Origin: Paracoccaceae bacterium
GTDB taxonomy: Bacteria; Pseudomonadota; Alphaproteobacteria; Rhodobacterales; Rhodobacteraceae
Assembly (NCBI GenBank): GCA_027030435.1
Contig: JALVEX010000092.1
Span: 1-14,545, forward strand
Direction: 5' to 3'
Length of the DNA stretch: 14,545 nucleotides
The position numbers and the translations under genes are program-made. The number at the start of each line of letters is the position of its first letter. Within the stretch, counting starts at the first letter, position 1. The notes below the pieces were generated by a model. The model searched no databases. It saw only the letters and a list, made by a program, of their open reading frames with translations, and was not told where the DNA came from. Of the stretch, positions 14,024 to 14,545 are shown one piece after another.

Positions 14024-14545
14024 ATGCAGAGGCAAAACCCATATCAGCCCCTCCGGTTTCTCAAGATGCACGGTGCCGGAAATGACTTCGTGATCATCGA
14101 TTCACGGGGGCAGGATACGCGTGTGAGCGCCGATCTCGCCCGCGCGCTGGGCGATCGTCACAAGGGGGTGGGGTTCGATCAGCTGGCAGAGATCCGGGAT
14201 TCGGATGCAGCCACCATAGGGCTCGAATTCCGCAATGCCGATGGCAGCCCGTCGGGCGCCTGCGGCAATGCCACCCGCTGCGTGGCCAGCCTCGTCATGG
14301 ACGAAACCGGCAAGGATTGCATCCAGATCGAAACCGCGCGCGGCTTTCTGGAAGCCAGGCGTGGGGATGGCGCGATCAGCGTCAACATGGGGCCGCCGCA
14401 GCTTGACTGGCAGGAGATCCCGCTCAGCCGCGAGGCGGATACGGATTCCCTTCCCCTGCCGGGCGCGCCGTCAGGCGTGGGCATGGGGAATCCCCATTGC
14501 GTCTTCTTCGTGGATGATGCCGAAGCGGTGGACGTGGCCGGCGAA
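14024..14545 (+). CDS. dapF: Diaminopimelate epimerase, 3' end beyond the window
   Basis: Converts LL- to meso-diaminopimelate in lysine and peptidoglycan synthesis, in the cytoplasm. The first 174 codons are present, roughly the N-terminal domain and the start of the second. Signatures are FLKMHGAGNDFVIID (12-26), VGFDQLAEI, the active-site region GACGNATRC (first catalytic Cys in ACGN) and GMGNPHCVFFVDD near the cut end. The second catalytic cysteine lies beyond the window. The ATG at 14024 is chosen because it leaves 14 residues before the conserved KMHG; its ribosome binding site is weak. An internal ATG at 14066 would remove the conserved FLK leader. It diverges from tRNA-Lys with about 110 bp between. 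Confidence 0.95.
   Translation, partial: MQRQNPYQPLRFLKMHGAGNDFVIIDSRGQDTRVSADLARALGDRHKGVGFDQLAEIRDSDAATIGLEFRNADGSPSGACGNATRCVASLVMDETGKDCIQIETARGFLEARRGDGAISVNMGPPQLDWQEIPLSREADTDSLPLPGAPSGVGMGNPHCVFFVDDAEAVDVAGE

Noticed and set aside
1..14545. CRISPR array, insertion sequence or phage genes
   Set aside because: No regularly spaced repeats, transposase or integrase motifs were seen on either strand.

Overview
The window looks like a piece of a GC-rich alphaproteobacterial chromosome. The evidence is the aioXSR-aioBA gene set, an AioB Rieske protein without the disulfide cysteines (the form known from Rhizobium-type enzymes), a TTGACC-N17-TAGGTA tRNA promoter and the overall gene style. 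No 16S rRNA or other marker is present, so the genus is not resolved. No transposase, phage gene or CRISPR array was seen.

Layout. Positions 1-1642 (minus strand) hold a thiolase followed by an overlapping free methionine-(R)-sulfoxide reductase that runs off the left edge. Positions 1738-2584 (plus) hold a STAS anti-anti-sigma-type protein overlapping an RsbW/SpoIIAB-type ATPase, which form a partner-switching pair. This ends in a strong hairpin terminator at 2640-2675, which also faces the 3' end of the next block. Positions 2694-9331 (minus) hold a complete arsenite sensing and oxidation block, transcribed in the order aioX, aioS, aioR, aioB, aioA. Positions 9863-13153 (minus) hold three exopolysaccharide genes in the order ExeA-like AAA ATPase, Wzz-type chain-length protein, BY-type tyrosine kinase; they resemble the trio of XrtA/PEP-CTERM polysaccharide loci. 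After an AT-richer stretch of about 690 bp come tRNA-Lys(UUU) (minus) and the start of dapF (plus, cut by the right edge).

How the genes work together. AioX is a periplasmic PhnD-like arsenite-binding protein. It should report arsenite to the membrane kinase AioS, which phosphorylates AioR, which controls aioBA. AioA (Mo-bis-MGD, [3Fe-4S]) and AioB (Rieske, Tat signal) form the periplasmic enzyme oxidising arsenite to arsenate. No cytochrome c acceptor or molybdenum cofactor gene lies in the block, so these must be elsewhere.

Most interesting point. AioR has the receiver, AAA+ and Fis-type domain order of a sigma-54 activator. However, it lacks the GAFTGA loop, its Walker B acidic residues are replaced (FINGI in place of FLDEI), and the 151-bp aioR-aioB gap contains no GG-N10-GC sigma-54 core. 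Together these suggest arsenite oxidase control through a degenerate AioR that no longer works with sigma-54. Secondary points are the two long intergenic stretches (9332-9862 and 13154-13839), a possible 29-residue peptide coupled to the ATPase gene, and the orphan partner-switch pair.
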